NCBI RefSeq assembly: GCF_025837095.1
Contig: NZ_CP107551.1
Span: forward strand, 2,784,668 to 2,848,667
Source: Rhodococcus sp. Z13
GTDB taxonomy: Bacteria > Actinomycetota > Actinomycetes > Mycobacteriales > Mycobacteriaceae
DNA: 64,000 bases
Direction: 5' to 3'
Shown: positions 54,037 through 63,252 of the stretch, one piece after another
Position numbering within the stretch: the stretch's first letter is position 1
How the letters are laid out: each line of letters starts with the position of its first letter
Notes under the pieces: generated by a model
Told to the model about the DNA's origin: nothing
What the model saw: only the letters and a program-made list of their open reading frames with translations
Database searches by the model: none
Position numbers and translations under genes: made by a program

Positions 54037-54879
54037 TTACGCAAGCCTGGTGACCTCGACAACGACATCGTGCGCCGTGGCGTGTCCACCCATGTAGATG
54101 CCCTTGAGCGGCGGCACGTCGGCGTAGTCCCGCCCGATGGCGACGGAGGTGTGCTGTTCGCTCACGAATTTCGCGTTCGTCGGGTCGTAGCCCCACCACG
54201 ATCCCGTCCACGCCTGGATCCACGCGTGGGACTGGCCCGCGACGGTCTCCCCGATCGCCGCATCCGGCACGGGGTGCAGGTAGCCGGAGACGTAGCGTGC
54301 GGGGATGCCCATGCGCCGCAACAGCAGCAGCGTCAGGTGGGCGTAGTCCTGGCACACGCCCTGCCGTTCCTGGAAGGCCTGCAGGGCGGAGGTGTGCACG
54401 CCGGTGGTGCCGGGGACGTAGTCCATCTTGTCGTAGACCCACTGCGCGGCCGCGACGACCGCGTCGACCGGTTCGAGTCCGGCGGCGAGATCCCGCGCGG
54501 TCGCCTCGAGTTCGGGGTCGACCGGCACGTACGCGCTGGGTGCGAGCACCTCGTCGTAGCGGTCCCGGGTGTCCTCGGCGGTGATCACGTCCCAGCCCGC
54601 CGGTTCGTCGGGCGGGCGCACGGGGTCGGTCTCCACCACCGACAGGCCGACCACCTCGAGGGAGGTGTGCGGGGCGTGCAGGTCGAAGGCCGTCACGGCG
54701 CTGCCCCAGTAGTCGGTGTACCGGTAGCCACGCGTGGCCGGGGTGGTCTCCACCCGGTTGAGGACCACGGTCTGCCGGGCATCCGAGCGCGGGGTGAGTC
54801 GGGCTTCGTTGTACGACGCGGTGACCGGACCGGCGTACTCGTATCCGGTCTTGTGCACCACGCGCATCCGCCAGCTCAC
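54037..54879 (-). CDS. Transglutaminase-like cysteine protease family protein (Rv2409c-like)
   Basis: This is a 280-residue protein. The N-terminal bacterial transglutaminase-like domain (MRVVHKTGYEYAGPVTASYNEARLTPR in part) is followed by the catalytic domain with Cys in GVCQDYAHLTLLLLRRMGIPARYVSGYL, His in QSHAWIQAW and Asp in WGYDPTN. It has no signal peptide, so it acts in the cytosol, as a peptidase or amide-forming enzyme. Third gene of an operon with the ATP-grasp and alpha-E genes, joined by GTGA overlap. Confidence 0.9.
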   Translation of the reverse strand: MSWRMRVVHKTGYEYAGPVTASYNEARLTPRSDARQTVVLNRVETTPATRGYRYTDYWGSAVTAFDLHAPHTSLEVVGLSVVETDPVRPPDEPAGWDVITAEDTRDRYDEVLAPSAYVPVDPELEATARDLAAGLEPVDAVVAAAQWVYDKMDYVPGTTGVHTSALQAFQERQGVCQDYAHLTLLLLRRMGIPARYVSGYLHPVPDAAIGETVAGQSHAWIQAWTGSWWGYDPTNAKFVSEQHTSVAIGRDYADVPPLKGIYMGGHATAHDVVVEVTRLA

Positions 54880-55850
54880 AGTTCTCCCTCCAGGATCGAC
54901 ACGTCCGCGCCGGATTCCCGTGCGGAGACCCACGCAACCCACGGGGCGGCGTGGAAGTACTGCATCGCGATCGCCTCGCCGGCCTTGCGGCACAGCTCCT
55001 GCAACGACGCCAGGCGAGTGGCGAGTTCGTCGAGCAGCACACCGGGGCCGATGAACTCGAGTTCGCTGCGGGCGCGGCCGAGGAGCCGCTGCGCCTCGTC
55101 CCGCGCGCCGAACCGGTAGTCGGTGTGGTCGTCGAGTTCGGCGAGGCACTCCTCGGCCTGCCGGATCGCGAAGAAGACGGACCGCGGGAACAGCCGGTCG
55201 AGCATCATGAACTCGACGATGCGGCCCGCGTCGAGCGCACCGCGGTAGGTGCGCAGATAGGTGTCGTAGCCGCCGGCGGAACGCAACACGGTGGCCCAGG
55301 TGGGCGAGGTCGGCAGGTCCCCCGCGCGCGAGAGCAGCAGCCGCACGGTCATGTCGACACGTTCGATCGACCGGCCCAGTAGCAGGAAGCGGTAGCCGTC
55401 GTCGCGGCACATGGTGCTGTCGGCCAGGCCCGCGAACATCGCGGCGCGGTGCTCGACGTATCGGAAGAACTCGTGCGGGCCCAGGCGTTTGGCGGCGCGT
55501 TCTCGTTCGGCGAGCCCGTTGTAGGTGGTGTTGAGGCACTCCCACATCTCGGTGGAGGTGACCTCCCGTGCGCCGCGCGCGTTCTCCCGCGCATAGGCGA
55601 TGGTGTCGAGGATCGAGCCGGCGCCGTCCCGGCCGAAGGCCACGATGTCGGTGACGCCGCGCACGTCGAGCCGGCCCTCGGGTTCGGCGAAGCCGAGCAC
55701 GCGCAGCAGCCGGCGGCAGGTGCGGTCGGGATCGACGGTGGAGTCCTCGAGCAGCTGGTGCACCGCCACGTCCATGATCCGGGCGGTGTCGTCGGCGCGC
55801 TCGACGTATCTGCCGATCCAGAACAAGGACTCCGCGTTCCGTGCGAGCAT
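54876..55850 (-). CDS. Alpha-E domain protein (Rv2410c-like)
   Basis: This is a 324-residue all-helical protein, MLARNAESLFWIGRYVERADDTARIMDV at the N-terminus, the alpha-E hallmark with conserved Glu/Arg residues. It continues through ENARGAREVTSTEMWECLNTTY, RVDMTVRLLLSRAG and RLFPRSVFFAIRQAEECL. Members always accompany the circularly permuted ATP-grasp protein and the transglutaminase, so it is probably a partner or scaffold of that ligase. Its ATG overlaps the upstream stop by one base (TGATG) and its stop overlaps the next start. Confidence 0.9.
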   Translation of the reverse strand: MLARNAESLFWIGRYVERADDTARIMDVAVHQLLEDSTVDPDRTCRRLLRVLGFAEPEGRLDVRGVTDIVAFGRDGAGSILDTIAYARENARGAREVTSTEMWECLNTTYNGLAERERAAKRLGPHEFFRYVEHRAAMFAGLADSTMCRDDGYRFLLLGRSIERVDMTVRLLLSRAGDLPTSPTWATVLRSAGGYDTYLRTYRGALDAGRIVEFMMLDRLFPRSVFFAIRQAEECLAELDDHTDYRFGARDEAQRLLGRARSELEFIGPGVLLDELATRLASLQELCRKAGEAIAMQYFHAAPWVAWVSARESGADVSILEGEL

Positions 55851-57496
55851 CACAGATCCCTCCCGCTCTGTTGCTGCTGTTGCTGCTGTTGTTGTGAGGT
55901 GGTCAGTTCCGGACCGTGCTCGGAGTGGTTCACGTCGTCCCGCTCCTCGACGATCCCCTCCCCGCCGAGCTCGCGGTCGGTGTCCGACGTCTCGGTGGCG
56001 AGCACCCAGGTGTCCTTGCTGCCGCCACCCTGGCTGGAGTTGACGACGAGCGATCCCTCGGGCAGCGCCACGCGGGTGAGCCCGCCGGGCAGCACCCACA
56101 CGTCGTCGCCGTCGTTGACGGCGAACGGACGCAGGTCGACGTGGCGGGGTGCGAGCGCGTTGCCCGCCCGGGTGGGGACGGTGGACAGCTGTACGACCGG
56201 TTGCGCGATCCAGCTGCGCGGATCCTCGCGGATCTTGCGGGCCATCTCGTCCAGTTCGACGGTGGAGGCGTCGGGGCCGAAGACGATGCCGTAGCCGCCG
56301 GAGCCCTCGACGGGTTTGAGGACGAGTTCGTCGATGCGGTCGAGGACCTCCTCGCGTTCGTCGTCCAGCCAGCAGCGCAGGGTGTCGACGTTGGGTAGCA
56401 GCGGTTCCTCGCCGAGGTAGTAGTCGATGATCTCGGGCACGTAGGTGTAGACGAGCTTGTCGTCGCCGACCCCGTTGCCCACGGCGCTCGAGATGACCAC
56501 GTTGCCCGCGCGGGCGGCGTTGACCAGGCCGGCGACGCCGAGCACCGAGTCGGGCCGGAAGTGCAGCGGGTCGAGATAGTCGTCGTCGATGCGCCGGTAG
56601 ATGACGTCGACCTGACGTTCGCCTTCGGTGGTGCGCATGTAGACGACGTTGTCGCGGCAGAACAGGTCGCGGCCCTCGACGAGTTCGACGCCCATCTGGC
56701 GGGCCAGCAGCGAGTGCTCGAAGTAGGCGGAGTTGGCGATGCCCGGGGTGAGCACGACCACGGTGGGGTCGGCGGCGTTCGGTGCTGCGGAGGCGCGCAG
56801 CGCGCGCAGCAGGTGCAGGGCGTAGTCCCCGACGGGCCGCACCTTGTGCTGGGCGAACAGATCGGGGGCGACGCGGGCCATGGCGCGGCGGTTCTCCATG
56901 ACGTAGGAGACCCCGGACGGCGAGCGCAGGTTGTCCTCGAGGACGCGGAAGGTGCCCTTCTCGTCGCGGATCAGGTCGATGCCCGCGACGTGGATGCGCA
57001 CGCCGTTGGGCGGGACGATGCCCGAGGCCTGCCGGTGGAAGTGCGGGCACGAGGTGACCAGGCGACGCGGCAGTACGCGGTCGCGGAGGATGTGCTGCTC
57101 GCCGTAGACGTCGGCGAGGAACAGCTCCAGGGCGCGCACCCGCTGCCGGATGCCGCGTTCGAGTTCGGACCATTCCGCGGCGGCGATGACGCGCGGGACC
57201 ATGTCCAGCGGGAAAGGACGCTCCTGACCGGACAGCGAGAAGGTCACGCCCTGGTCGGTGAACGCACGACCCAGGGCCTCGGTGCGCGCGGCGAGATCGT
57301 CGGCACCCTTCGCGGTGAGGGTGTCGAACAGCCGGCGGTAGGGCTCGCGCACGGCACCGTCGGCATCGAACATCTCGTCGTAGGCGACGGGCACGTCGGG
57401 CCGGCCCGAGCCGGTGCCCGGGTAGCCTGCGAAGACGTCCGAGACGGCGCGGCCGGGCGCGGGTCCGGCCTGTTCGGGAGAGATCGTGCGGCTCAT
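55850..57496 (-). CDS. Circularly permuted ATP-grasp type 2 ligase (Rv2411c-like)
   Basis: This is a 548-residue predicted ATP-dependent amine/carboxylate ligase. Landmarks are FPLDMVPRVIAAAEW, GIDLIRDEKGTFRVLEDNLRSPSGVSYV, VVVLTPGIANSAYFEHSLLARQMGVELVEG in segments, and LVLKPVEGSGGYGIVFGP, the glycine-rich ATP loop. It probably joins amino acids or peptides; the transglutaminase and alpha-E proteins would act on the same product. The last 18 residues include a run of nine Gln (55868-55894). ATG 57496 is taken; ATG 57505 is also possible. Confidence 0.9.
   Translation of the reverse strand: MSRTISPEQAGPAPGRAVSDVFAGYPGTGSGRPDVPVAYDEMFDADGAVREPYRRLFDTLTAKGADDLAARTEALGRAFTDQGVTFSLSGQERPFPLDMVPRVIAAAEWSELERGIRQRVRALELFLADVYGEQHILRDRVLPRRLVTSCPHFHRQASGIVPPNGVRIHVAGIDLIRDEKGTFRVLEDNLRSPSGVSYVMENRRAMARVAPDLFAQHKVRPVGDYALHLLRALRASAAPNAADPTVVVLTPGIANSAYFEHSLLARQMGVELVEGRDLFCRDNVVYMRTTEGERQVDVIYRRIDDDYLDPLHFRPDSVLGVAGLVNAARAGNVVISSAVGNGVGDDKLVYTYVPEIIDYYLGEEPLLPNVDTLRCWLDDEREEVLDRIDELVLKPVEGSGGYGIVFGPDASTVELDEMARKIREDPRSWIAQPVVQLSTVPTRAGNALAPRHVDLRPFAVNDGDDVWVLPGGLTRVALPEGSLVVNSSQGGGSKDTWVLATETSDTDRELGGEGIVEERDDVNHSEHGPELTTSQQQQQQQQQSGRDL
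55868..55894 (-). repeat. CAG/CAA triplet run encoding nine glutamines
   Basis: Nine consecutive CAA/CAG codons lie close to the C-terminus of the ATP-grasp gene, 15 codon positions from the alpha-E start. The run is uncommon in actinobacterial proteins and can vary in length. Confidence 0.85.
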
Positions 57497-57697
57497 GCCC
57501 AGCATCGTTCTACACGCGTGAGCAGGTGACCTCAGATGAAACAGAGTCGTTTCATGCACGAAACATCAGGGTCGGTGACGAGGGTGATCCACACCGGTTT
57601 GGGCTTTGCGAACCGTTCTTGGTAGTCTTGTCCATCGGTGCCCGTGCGCACCCAGAGCTTTCCTACCAGCTACCAGCAAGACGACAGGATTTTACGC

Positions 57698-57958
57698 GTG
57701 GCCAACATCAAGTCCCAGGTGAAGCGGATTCGCACCAACGAGCGCAACCGGCTCCGGAACCAGTCGGTGAAGTCGTCGCTGCGTACGGCGATCCGTTCGT
57801 TCCGCGAGGCTGCGGCCGCGGGCGACAAGGACAAGGTCAACGAGCTCCTCGTCGCCACGAGCCGCCAGCTCGACAAGGCTGCCAGCAAGGGCATCATCCA
57901 CAAGAACCAGGCCGCCAACAAGAAGTCTGCTCTCGCGAAGCTTGCCAACAAGCTCTGA
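57698..57958 (+). CDS. rpsT: 30S ribosomal protein S20
   Basis: This is an 86-residue basic protein, starting [33 protein letters not shown] at GTG 57698 and ending in the typical [26 protein letters not shown]. It binds the 5' domain of 16S rRNA. It is monocistronic, flanked by two strong terminators. The 200-bp region upstream holds the promoter and a weak ribosome site (ACAGGA), usual for rpsT. Confidence 0.97.
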   Translation: MANIKSQVKRIRTNERNRLRNQSVKSSLRTAIRSFREAAAAGDKDKVNELLVATSRQLDKAASKGIIHKNQAANKKSALAKLANKL

Positions 57959-57995
57959 GTTCATCGCTCCGAGCTAGTAGACACAGGCTCTGCTT

Positions 57996-58034
57996 CACGA
58001 CGGCCGTCCCTCTTCGTGAGGGGAGGCCGTCGTG
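57996..58034 (+). terminator. Terminator 1 after rpsT
   Basis: CACGACGGCC pairs with GGCCGTCGTG, and an inner CCCTC/GAGGG stem closes with a TTCG-containing loop. It starts 38 nt after the rpsT stop. Confidence 0.75.
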
Positions 58035-58050
58035 GCTTCGCATGCACCCG

Positions 58051-58086
58051 AAAGGGGGCGTACCGGACATCCGGTACGCCCCCTTT
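58051..58086. terminator. Terminator 2 between rpsT and holA
   Basis: A perfect 17-bp inverted repeat (AAAGGGGGCGTACCGGA with its complement TCCGGTACGCCCCCTTT) lies 19 bp before the holA stop. Symmetrical, so it serves both convergent genes. Confidence 0.85.
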
Positions 58087-58104
58087 CCGCATGTGGGCGG
58101 TTGA

Positions 58105-59076
58105 TCAGGACACGAGCTGGGCGATCTGCCGCACGGCGTGTTCGAGGGCGTAGTCCGCGTCGGCGGCCGCGCCCTTGACGTCGGCGTTGAGGGCCGCGAC
58201 CACCCCGAGCGCGGTGCCGATCGAGGCCGGCGCCCACGTGCGGGCCTGTCCTTGGGCCTTCTTGACCTTCCACGGCGGCATCCCCAGCGACGACGCGAGC
58301 GCGAACGGGTCGCCACGACCGGCCGAACCGACCCGGGCGATGGTGTGCACCGCGTCGGCGAGCGCATCGGCGAGCAGCACGTGGGGCACGCCGCGCAGCA
58401 TGGCCCACCGCAGTGCTTCGAGAGCACCCGCGGTATCTCCGGTGACGGCCTTCTCCGCCACGTCGAAGCCGGAGATCTCGGCCTTGCCGGAGTAGTAGCG
58501 CCGCACCGCGGCGGCGTCGATCTTACCGCCGGTGTCGGCGACGAGCTGGCTGCACGCCGCGGCGAGCTCGCGCAGATCGGAGCCGACGGCCTCGATGACG
58601 AGCTGCTCGACCTCCCCCGACACCCGCACCCCGGCCGCCTGGAACTCCTTGTGGACGAAGCCGCGGACCCAGCTCGCCCGTTCCCCCGCCTTGGCCGGCA
58701 CCATGCAGTCGTGCTCCTCGGCGCCGCACTTGCGCAGCGCCGGCACCATCGCCTTGGCGCGGCCCGCGCCGTTGTGGACGACGACGAGGGTCACACCGGG
58801 CGGCAGGTCCCCGGCCACCTCGAGGATCAGGGCCGAGGCGTCCTTGCCGGCCTCGGCGGCCGCTTCGAGGATCACCACCCGTTCCTCGGCGAACAGCGAC
58901 GGGCTCAGCAGCTCGGCGAGTTCGGACACCCCGGCATCACCGGCACGCAGGCGCGAGACGGGCAGGTCCGTCGGGTCGCCGCTGCGGGCGCGGACGTCGG
59001 CGACGATCCTCGCGACGGCCCGCTCGACGAGCAACTCTTCTTCACCGAGAACCAGATGCAGGGACGTGTCGCTCAC
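58105..59076 (-). CDS. holA: DNA polymerase III delta subunit
   Basis: This is a 323-residue clamp-loader subunit that opens the beta clamp. The N-terminus [40 protein letters not shown], and the helical C-terminal [42 protein letters not shown] are typical. GTG 59076 overlaps the comEC stop (GTGA). The comEA-comEC-holA order is widespread among actinobacteria. Confidence 0.95.
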   Translation of the reverse strand: MSDTSLHLVLGEEELLVERAVARIVADVRARSGDPTDLPVSRLRAGDAGVSELAELLSPSLFAEERVVILEAAAEAGKDASALILEVAGDLPPGVTLVVVHNGAGRAKAMVPALRKCGAEEHDCMVPAKAGERASWVRGFVHKEFQAAGVRVSGEVEQLVIEAVGSDLRELAAACSQLVADTGGKIDAAAVRRYYSGKAEISGFDVAEKAVTGDTAGALEALRWAMLRGVPHVLLADALADAVHTIARVGSAGRGDPFALASSLGMPPWKVKKAQGQARTWAPASIGTALGVVAALNADVKGAAADADYALEHAVRQIAQLVS

Positions 59077-61469
59077 GGCTCGATCGTCCCACGCGCAGCC
59101 GACACCACCGCCAGTGCCCCGGATCCCGCGCGGATCACCGCGACGTCGCCGTGCAGGTCGGTGCGCCACACCCGTGCGCCCGACTCGCGCAGGGCGGTGA
59201 CGATCTCGGGATGCGGATGCCCGAACAGGTTGTCGGCACCGGCGCTGACCACCGCGACCCGCGGCCGCACCGCGGTGAGGAATCCTGCGGGGGTGGTGCG
59301 CGACCCGTGGTGCGGCAGCTTCAGCACGTCGGCGCGCACGTCGGCACCGGAACGCACGAGGGCGTCGAGGGCCGCGGCCTCGGCGTCGCCGGGCAGCAGG
59401 ATCCGTCCCACGACGGTGTCCACGGCCAGGATCAGCGACGCGTCGTTCTCCGGGCTGCCGGACACCGGCCGGGCCGCGGGATCCGCGGCGGGCGCCAGCA
59501 CCCGGATCGCCGTGTCCCCGGCCCGCAGCCCGGCACCGGCGGCGATCTCCCGCACCGGGATCCCCGCGTCCGCGGCGAGGCGCAGCACGTCCACGCCGCC
59601 CTCCCGCGCTGCGGCGCCCGGGCCGAGCACCAGTGTTTCGACGGTCCGCCCGGCCAGCACCCCGGTGGCGCCGCCGGTGTGATCGGCGTGCAGATGGGTC
59701 AGCACGAGCGCGGTGACGGTGCGGATCCGCAGGCGGCGCAGGCACCGATCGACGGGTGCGGGTTCCGGTCCGGTGTCGACGACGACGGCGCGGCCCTCCC
59801 CCGCCGCGAGCACCAGGGCGTCGCCCTGCCCGACATCGCAGGCGACGAAGAGCCATTCGGCCGCGGGCCAGCCGGGGCGTACCAGCCGCACCGGCAGCCA
59901 CACGGCCGCCGCGGCGATCGCGGCCACGAGTGCCGCCACCCGTATCCGCCGATGCCGCACGATCGTCCATCCGACGGCGACGAACACGAGGACGGTGGCG
60001 GCACCCGCGGGACCTCCGGGTACCGACACCTGCGCCGACGGCAACGCGGCGGCGCGGTCGGCGACCGTGACCAGCCACCACACCATCGGATCCGTGCCGC
60101 GCGCGAGCAGTCCCCCCACACCGGGGGCGAGCGGGGCCACCACCGCGAGCGCCGATCCGAGCACGGTCAGCGGCGCGAGCACGGGGGCGACGAGGACGTT
60201 GGCGCCGATCGACACGAGGCTGACGGTGCCGCTGATCGCCGCGACGATCGGTGCCGTCACCACGGACGCGACCGCCGCCATCGCGGTCGTCTCCGCGACC
60301 GGCCGGGGCCAGCCGCGGCGTTCGAGCCCCGCCACCACCGGTGGGGCGGCGACGATCAGCGCGGCCGTCGCCGAGACCGACAGGGCGAAACCGACGTCGA
60401 CGGCGAGGTCCGGCATCGCGATCAGCAGCGCCCCCACCGCCGCGCACAACGCCGGCAGGGCCTGCCGTTCCCGTCCGGTGACGAAGGCGAGCAGCCCGAT
60501 CGAACCCATCGCGGCGGCGCGCACCACGCTCGCCGAGGGCCGCACCAGTACGACGAAGAACGCCAGAGCCGTTGCCGCGAGCAGTGTTCCGATGCGAGGC
60601 CCGAGGCCGACCGCGCGGACCACGAGCAGTACCGCGCCGAGCACGATGCTCACGTTGGCACCCGACACGGCGGTGAGATGGGTCAGACCGGCCACACGGA
60701 AGTCCTCACGCACCTCGTCGGTCAGTGCCGAGGTGTCCCCCACGATCAGGCCCGGCAGCAGGCCCGCACGGTCGGCGGGGAGCACCGCCGCGGCCGCGTC
60801 CGCGAGCCGGTGGCGCATCGCACCGGCCCAGCGCTGCCAAGCCGGCGGCGGGTCGATCCGCCGGGGAGGGTCGTCGGCGCGAAGGACCGCGACGACGGTG
60901 CCGGACCCCTCGTACACGGCGACCTTCACCCGCGCGGTGATCCGTTGCCCCGGAAGTACATCCGTCCACGATGCAGCCGGGGCGAAGACGACCACCGCGC
61001 CACCCGCCTCGACGGATCGTCCGGCCACGGTGAGGTGTTCGAGCCGCGCGGGGATCCGCACCCGCGGGCTGCCGTCGAACGCCGCGGCCCGGATGTGGCG
61101 CGGGTCGTCGGTGGGGACGAGCACGACCGTTGCCCGCGAACCCTTCTCGGCCGCGTCGGCGAGGGGATGGTGGTCGGCCGCCCACATCCGGACACCGGCC
61201 GCCGTCCCGAAACCGGCGACCACGACCAGCACCGCGAGGATCGTCCGCGCGCCCGTCCGGCGCCGGAACCGGCGGACACACACCAGGGTTGCCGCGGCGA
61301 CCCCGGCCACGAGCACGAGTCCGGCGGCGACCCGCCAGCCGGCGGCCAGCCCGAGCAGGGTCGCCGCCCAGGCCGCGGCCGCGCACGGCACCAGTCGCGC
61401 GTCGGGGCGGAGCGATTCCGGCGCATCGGCGCGGACGTCGCATACCGTGCCGGTGCCGTCGCCGCTCAC
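59073..61469 (-). CDS. comEC: ComEC/Rec2 DNA internalisation channel protein
   Basis: This is a 798-residue membrane protein. It has N-terminal helices with a DUF4131 outer domain (residues about 30-190), then the ComEC competence domain ([43 protein letters not shown] in parts) with several helices. The C-terminal metallo-beta-lactamase domain has [19 protein letters not shown] and [16 protein letters not shown], suggesting nuclease activity. It would take single-stranded DNA across the membrane. It overlaps comEA and holA by GTGA. Confidence 0.94.
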   Translation of the reverse strand: MSGDGTGTVCDVRADAPESLRPDARLVPCAAAAWAATLLGLAAGWRVAAGLVLVAGVAAATLVCVRRFRRRTGARTILAVLVVVAGFGTAAGVRMWAADHHPLADAAEKGSRATVVLVPTDDPRHIRAAAFDGSPRVRIPARLEHLTVAGRSVEAGGAVVVFAPAASWTDVLPGQRITARVKVAVYEGSGTVVAVLRADDPPRRIDPPPAWQRWAGAMRHRLADAAAAVLPADRAGLLPGLIVGDTSALTDEVREDFRVAGLTHLTAVSGANVSIVLGAVLLVVRAVGLGPRIGTLLAATALAFFVVLVRPSASVVRAAAMGSIGLLAFVTGRERQALPALCAAVGALLIAMPDLAVDVGFALSVSATAALIVAAPPVVAGLERRGWPRPVAETTAMAAVASVVTAPIVAAISGTVSLVSIGANVLVAPVLAPLTVLGSALAVVAPLAPGVGGLLARGTDPMVWWLVTVADRAAALPSAQVSVPGGPAGAATVLVFVAVGWTIVRHRRIRVAALVAAIAAAAVWLPVRLVRPGWPAAEWLFVACDVGQGDALVLAAGEGRAVVVDTGPEPAPVDRCLRRLRIRTVTALVLTHLHADHTGGATGVLAGRTVETLVLGPGAAAREGGVDVLRLAADAGIPVREIAAGAGLRAGDTAIRVLAPAADPAARPVSGSPENDASLILAVDTVVGRILLPGDAEAAALDALVRSGADVRADVLKLPHHGSRTTPAGFLTAVRPRVAVVSAGADNLFGHPHPEIVTALRESGARVWRTDLHGDVAVIRAGSGALAVVSAARGTIEP

Positions 61470-62269
61470 ACCGTCACCAACGGTCGTAGCCGCGCGAGCC
61501 GGGCCGGGCCGATCCCGTCGACCTCACCGAGTTGTTCGATGTCGGTGAACGGTCCGTGTGTGGTGCGCCACGCCACGATCGCGGCGGCGGTGACGGGCCC
61601 GACGCCGGGCAGCGCGTCGAGTGCCGCTTCGTCGGCGGTGTTGAGATCGAGCAGGCCGCCGCCGGTGTCGGCGCCTGACGCCTCGCCGCCTCCGTCGAGG
61701 ATTCCACTGGAGGGTGGAACCGGTTGGAGTGGAACGACTCCCACGACGATCTGGTCGCCGTCCGCGACCCGCCGGGCGAGGTTGAGGCCGATCAGGTCGG
61801 CACCGTCGAGGGCGCCCCCGGCGGCGTCGAGGGCGTCGGCGACGCGCGCTCCGGGGGCGAGACGGACGAGTCCGGGTCGCGCCACGGCACCGACGACACT
61901 GACCACCTGTTCGCCGGACTCCTCCGGTTCACCCGTCTCGGATGTCGCGGTGGGCGCGGCGATCTCGACGGACGGCAGCGGCGGCACCGGTTCGGCGACG
62001 GGCCGGTCGCGCCACAGCACGACGAGGGTCACCACAGCGGCGAGCACCCCGACGGCGGCGAGCGCCGCGGTGCCCCGCCGTCCGGTGTCCCACCGTGCGG
62101 CGGCGAGACGGTCGAGGATGCCGACGCGGGAAGGGGATTCGTCCGGATCGTCCTCGGCGTCCGGCCACCTGTCGTCATCGGTCCAAGGCGGGATGTCCGG
62201 CATCTCCGCGGAGCGCGCGATCGCCCCGAGCCGGGTGCGCACCAGGTCGCGAGGGTCACTGCTGGCCAT
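61466..62269 (-). CDS. comEA: ComEA family DNA-binding protein
   Basis: This is a 267-residue protein. It has a cytoplasmic N-terminal tail of about 65 residues, one membrane helix (TAALAAVGVLAAVVTLVVLW), an acidic linker, an SLBB domain (VVGAVARPGLVRLAPGARVADALDAAGG in part), and a helix-hairpin-helix DNA-binding pair (LDLNTADEAALDALPGVGPVTAAAIVAWR, then FTDIEQLGEVDGIGPARLARL). It would receive DNA outside and hand it to ComEC. Competence in this organism is not shown; no pilin genes are in the window. Confidence 0.93.
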   Translation of the reverse strand: MASSDPRDLVRTRLGAIARSAEMPDIPPWTDDDRWPDAEDDPDESPSRVGILDRLAAARWDTGRRGTAALAAVGVLAAVVTLVVLWRDRPVAEPVPPLPSVEIAAPTATSETGEPEESGEQVVSVVGAVARPGLVRLAPGARVADALDAAGGALDGADLIGLNLARRVADGDQIVVGVVPLQPVPPSSGILDGGGEASGADTGGGLLDLNTADEAALDALPGVGPVTAAAIVAWRTTHGPFTDIEQLGEVDGIGPARLARLRPLVTV

Positions 62270-62416
62270 GCCGCGACGCTAACGGCCGCGTCGACCGGGA
62301 CCGGGCCGGAAAACGGCGGATCGGGTGGATCTGTGGATGGATCGTCAGCCTGTGGACGAACCGGCGGATTCCGGCGCCGGAGCGCGTCTCCGGTGCGGCG
62401 GATGGTGTAGGAGGAT

Positions 62417-63247
62417 TCAGTCGCCGGTCGCGGCGGAGGCCACCACGACCCCGACCGCGCCCGGGCCCACATGCGCGCCGAGCACGGCGTCGAGCTCGGA
62501 GACACCGACCTCCGTGCCGTCGGGAAGCCGCTCGGACAGCTGCTCGGCGAGGGTGCGTGCCCGGTCCGGTGCCTGCCGGTGGTGCACTGCGACGAGCGGG
62601 TCCTCCCCCGCCTCCGCGACCACTCCGTCGACGAGCTTGGCCATCGCCTTGGTCATGGTGCGGGTCTTCTCGCGGAGCACGAGTTTGCCGTCGACGATGT
62701 GCAGGACCGGTTTCATCGCGAGCGCGGTGCCGAGCAGTGCGGTGGCCGTGCCGATCCGGCCGCCCCGCCGCAGGTGGTCGAGGCGGTCGACGACGAGCAA
62801 CGTCTTCGCGGTCGCCGCGACCCGCACCGCCCGCTCGTAGACCTGCGCCGGGGAGGCGCCGGCGCGGGCGGCCCGCGCCGCTTCGACGACCGCGAATCCC
62901 AATCCCATCGCGGTGCTCTGCGAGTCGACGAGACGGATGCGGTCACCGAACGCCTCGGCGGCGTGGCGGGCGGCGTCCCAAGTGCCCGACAGAAGCCGCG
63001 ACAGGTGCACGGCGACGACACCGTCGCCGTCGCTGGCGTCGAGCGCCTCCGCGTAGACGTCGGTGAGTTCGGCCGGGGACGGACCGGAGGTGGTCACCCC
63101 CGACAGGTCGTCGGGCAACTCGTCGACTCCCTCACGCAGGTCGCGTCCGTCCGCGACGACGTGCAGAGGCACGACCCGGATGTCGAACCGGTCGATCACC
63201 TCCGGGTCGATGCAACACGACGAATCGGTAACCACGACGACGGACAC
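62417..63247 (-). CDS. DegV family fatty-acid-binding protein
   Basis: This is a 276-residue protein, VSVVVVTDSSCCIDPEVIDRFDIRVVPLHVVADG at the N-terminus (GTG 63247), TTSGPSPAELTDVYAEAL, VAVHLSRLLSGTWDAAR, VDSQSTAMGLGFAV and TLLVVDRLDHLRRGGRIGTATALLG. DegV proteins bind long-chain fatty acids; in Firmicutes FakB hands them to the kinase FakA. It lies 5 bp downstream of octT, an acyltransferase gene, so a role in acyl supply is possible. In M. tuberculosis eis separates comEA from this gene; here it is absent. Confidence 0.92.
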   Translation of the reverse strand: MSVVVVTDSSCCIDPEVIDRFDIRVVPLHVVADGRDLREGVDELPDDLSGVTTSGPSPAELTDVYAEALDASDGDGVVAVHLSRLLSGTWDAARHAAEAFGDRIRLVDSQSTAMGLGFAVVEAARAARAGASPAQVYERAVRVAATAKTLLVVDRLDHLRRGGRIGTATALLGTALAMKPVLHIVDGKLVLREKTRTMTKAMAKLVDGVVAEAGEDPLVAVHHRQAPDRARTLAEQLSERLPDGTEVGVSELDAVLGAHVGPGAVGVVVASAATGD

Positions 63248-63252
63248 GAGGC

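Noticed and set aside
59151-62282. A 1043-codon open frame on the plus strand opposite comEC/comEA
   Set aside because: It is antisense to well-conserved genes, has Arg/Gly/His-rich low-complexity content typical of high-GC shadow frames, and shows no known domain.
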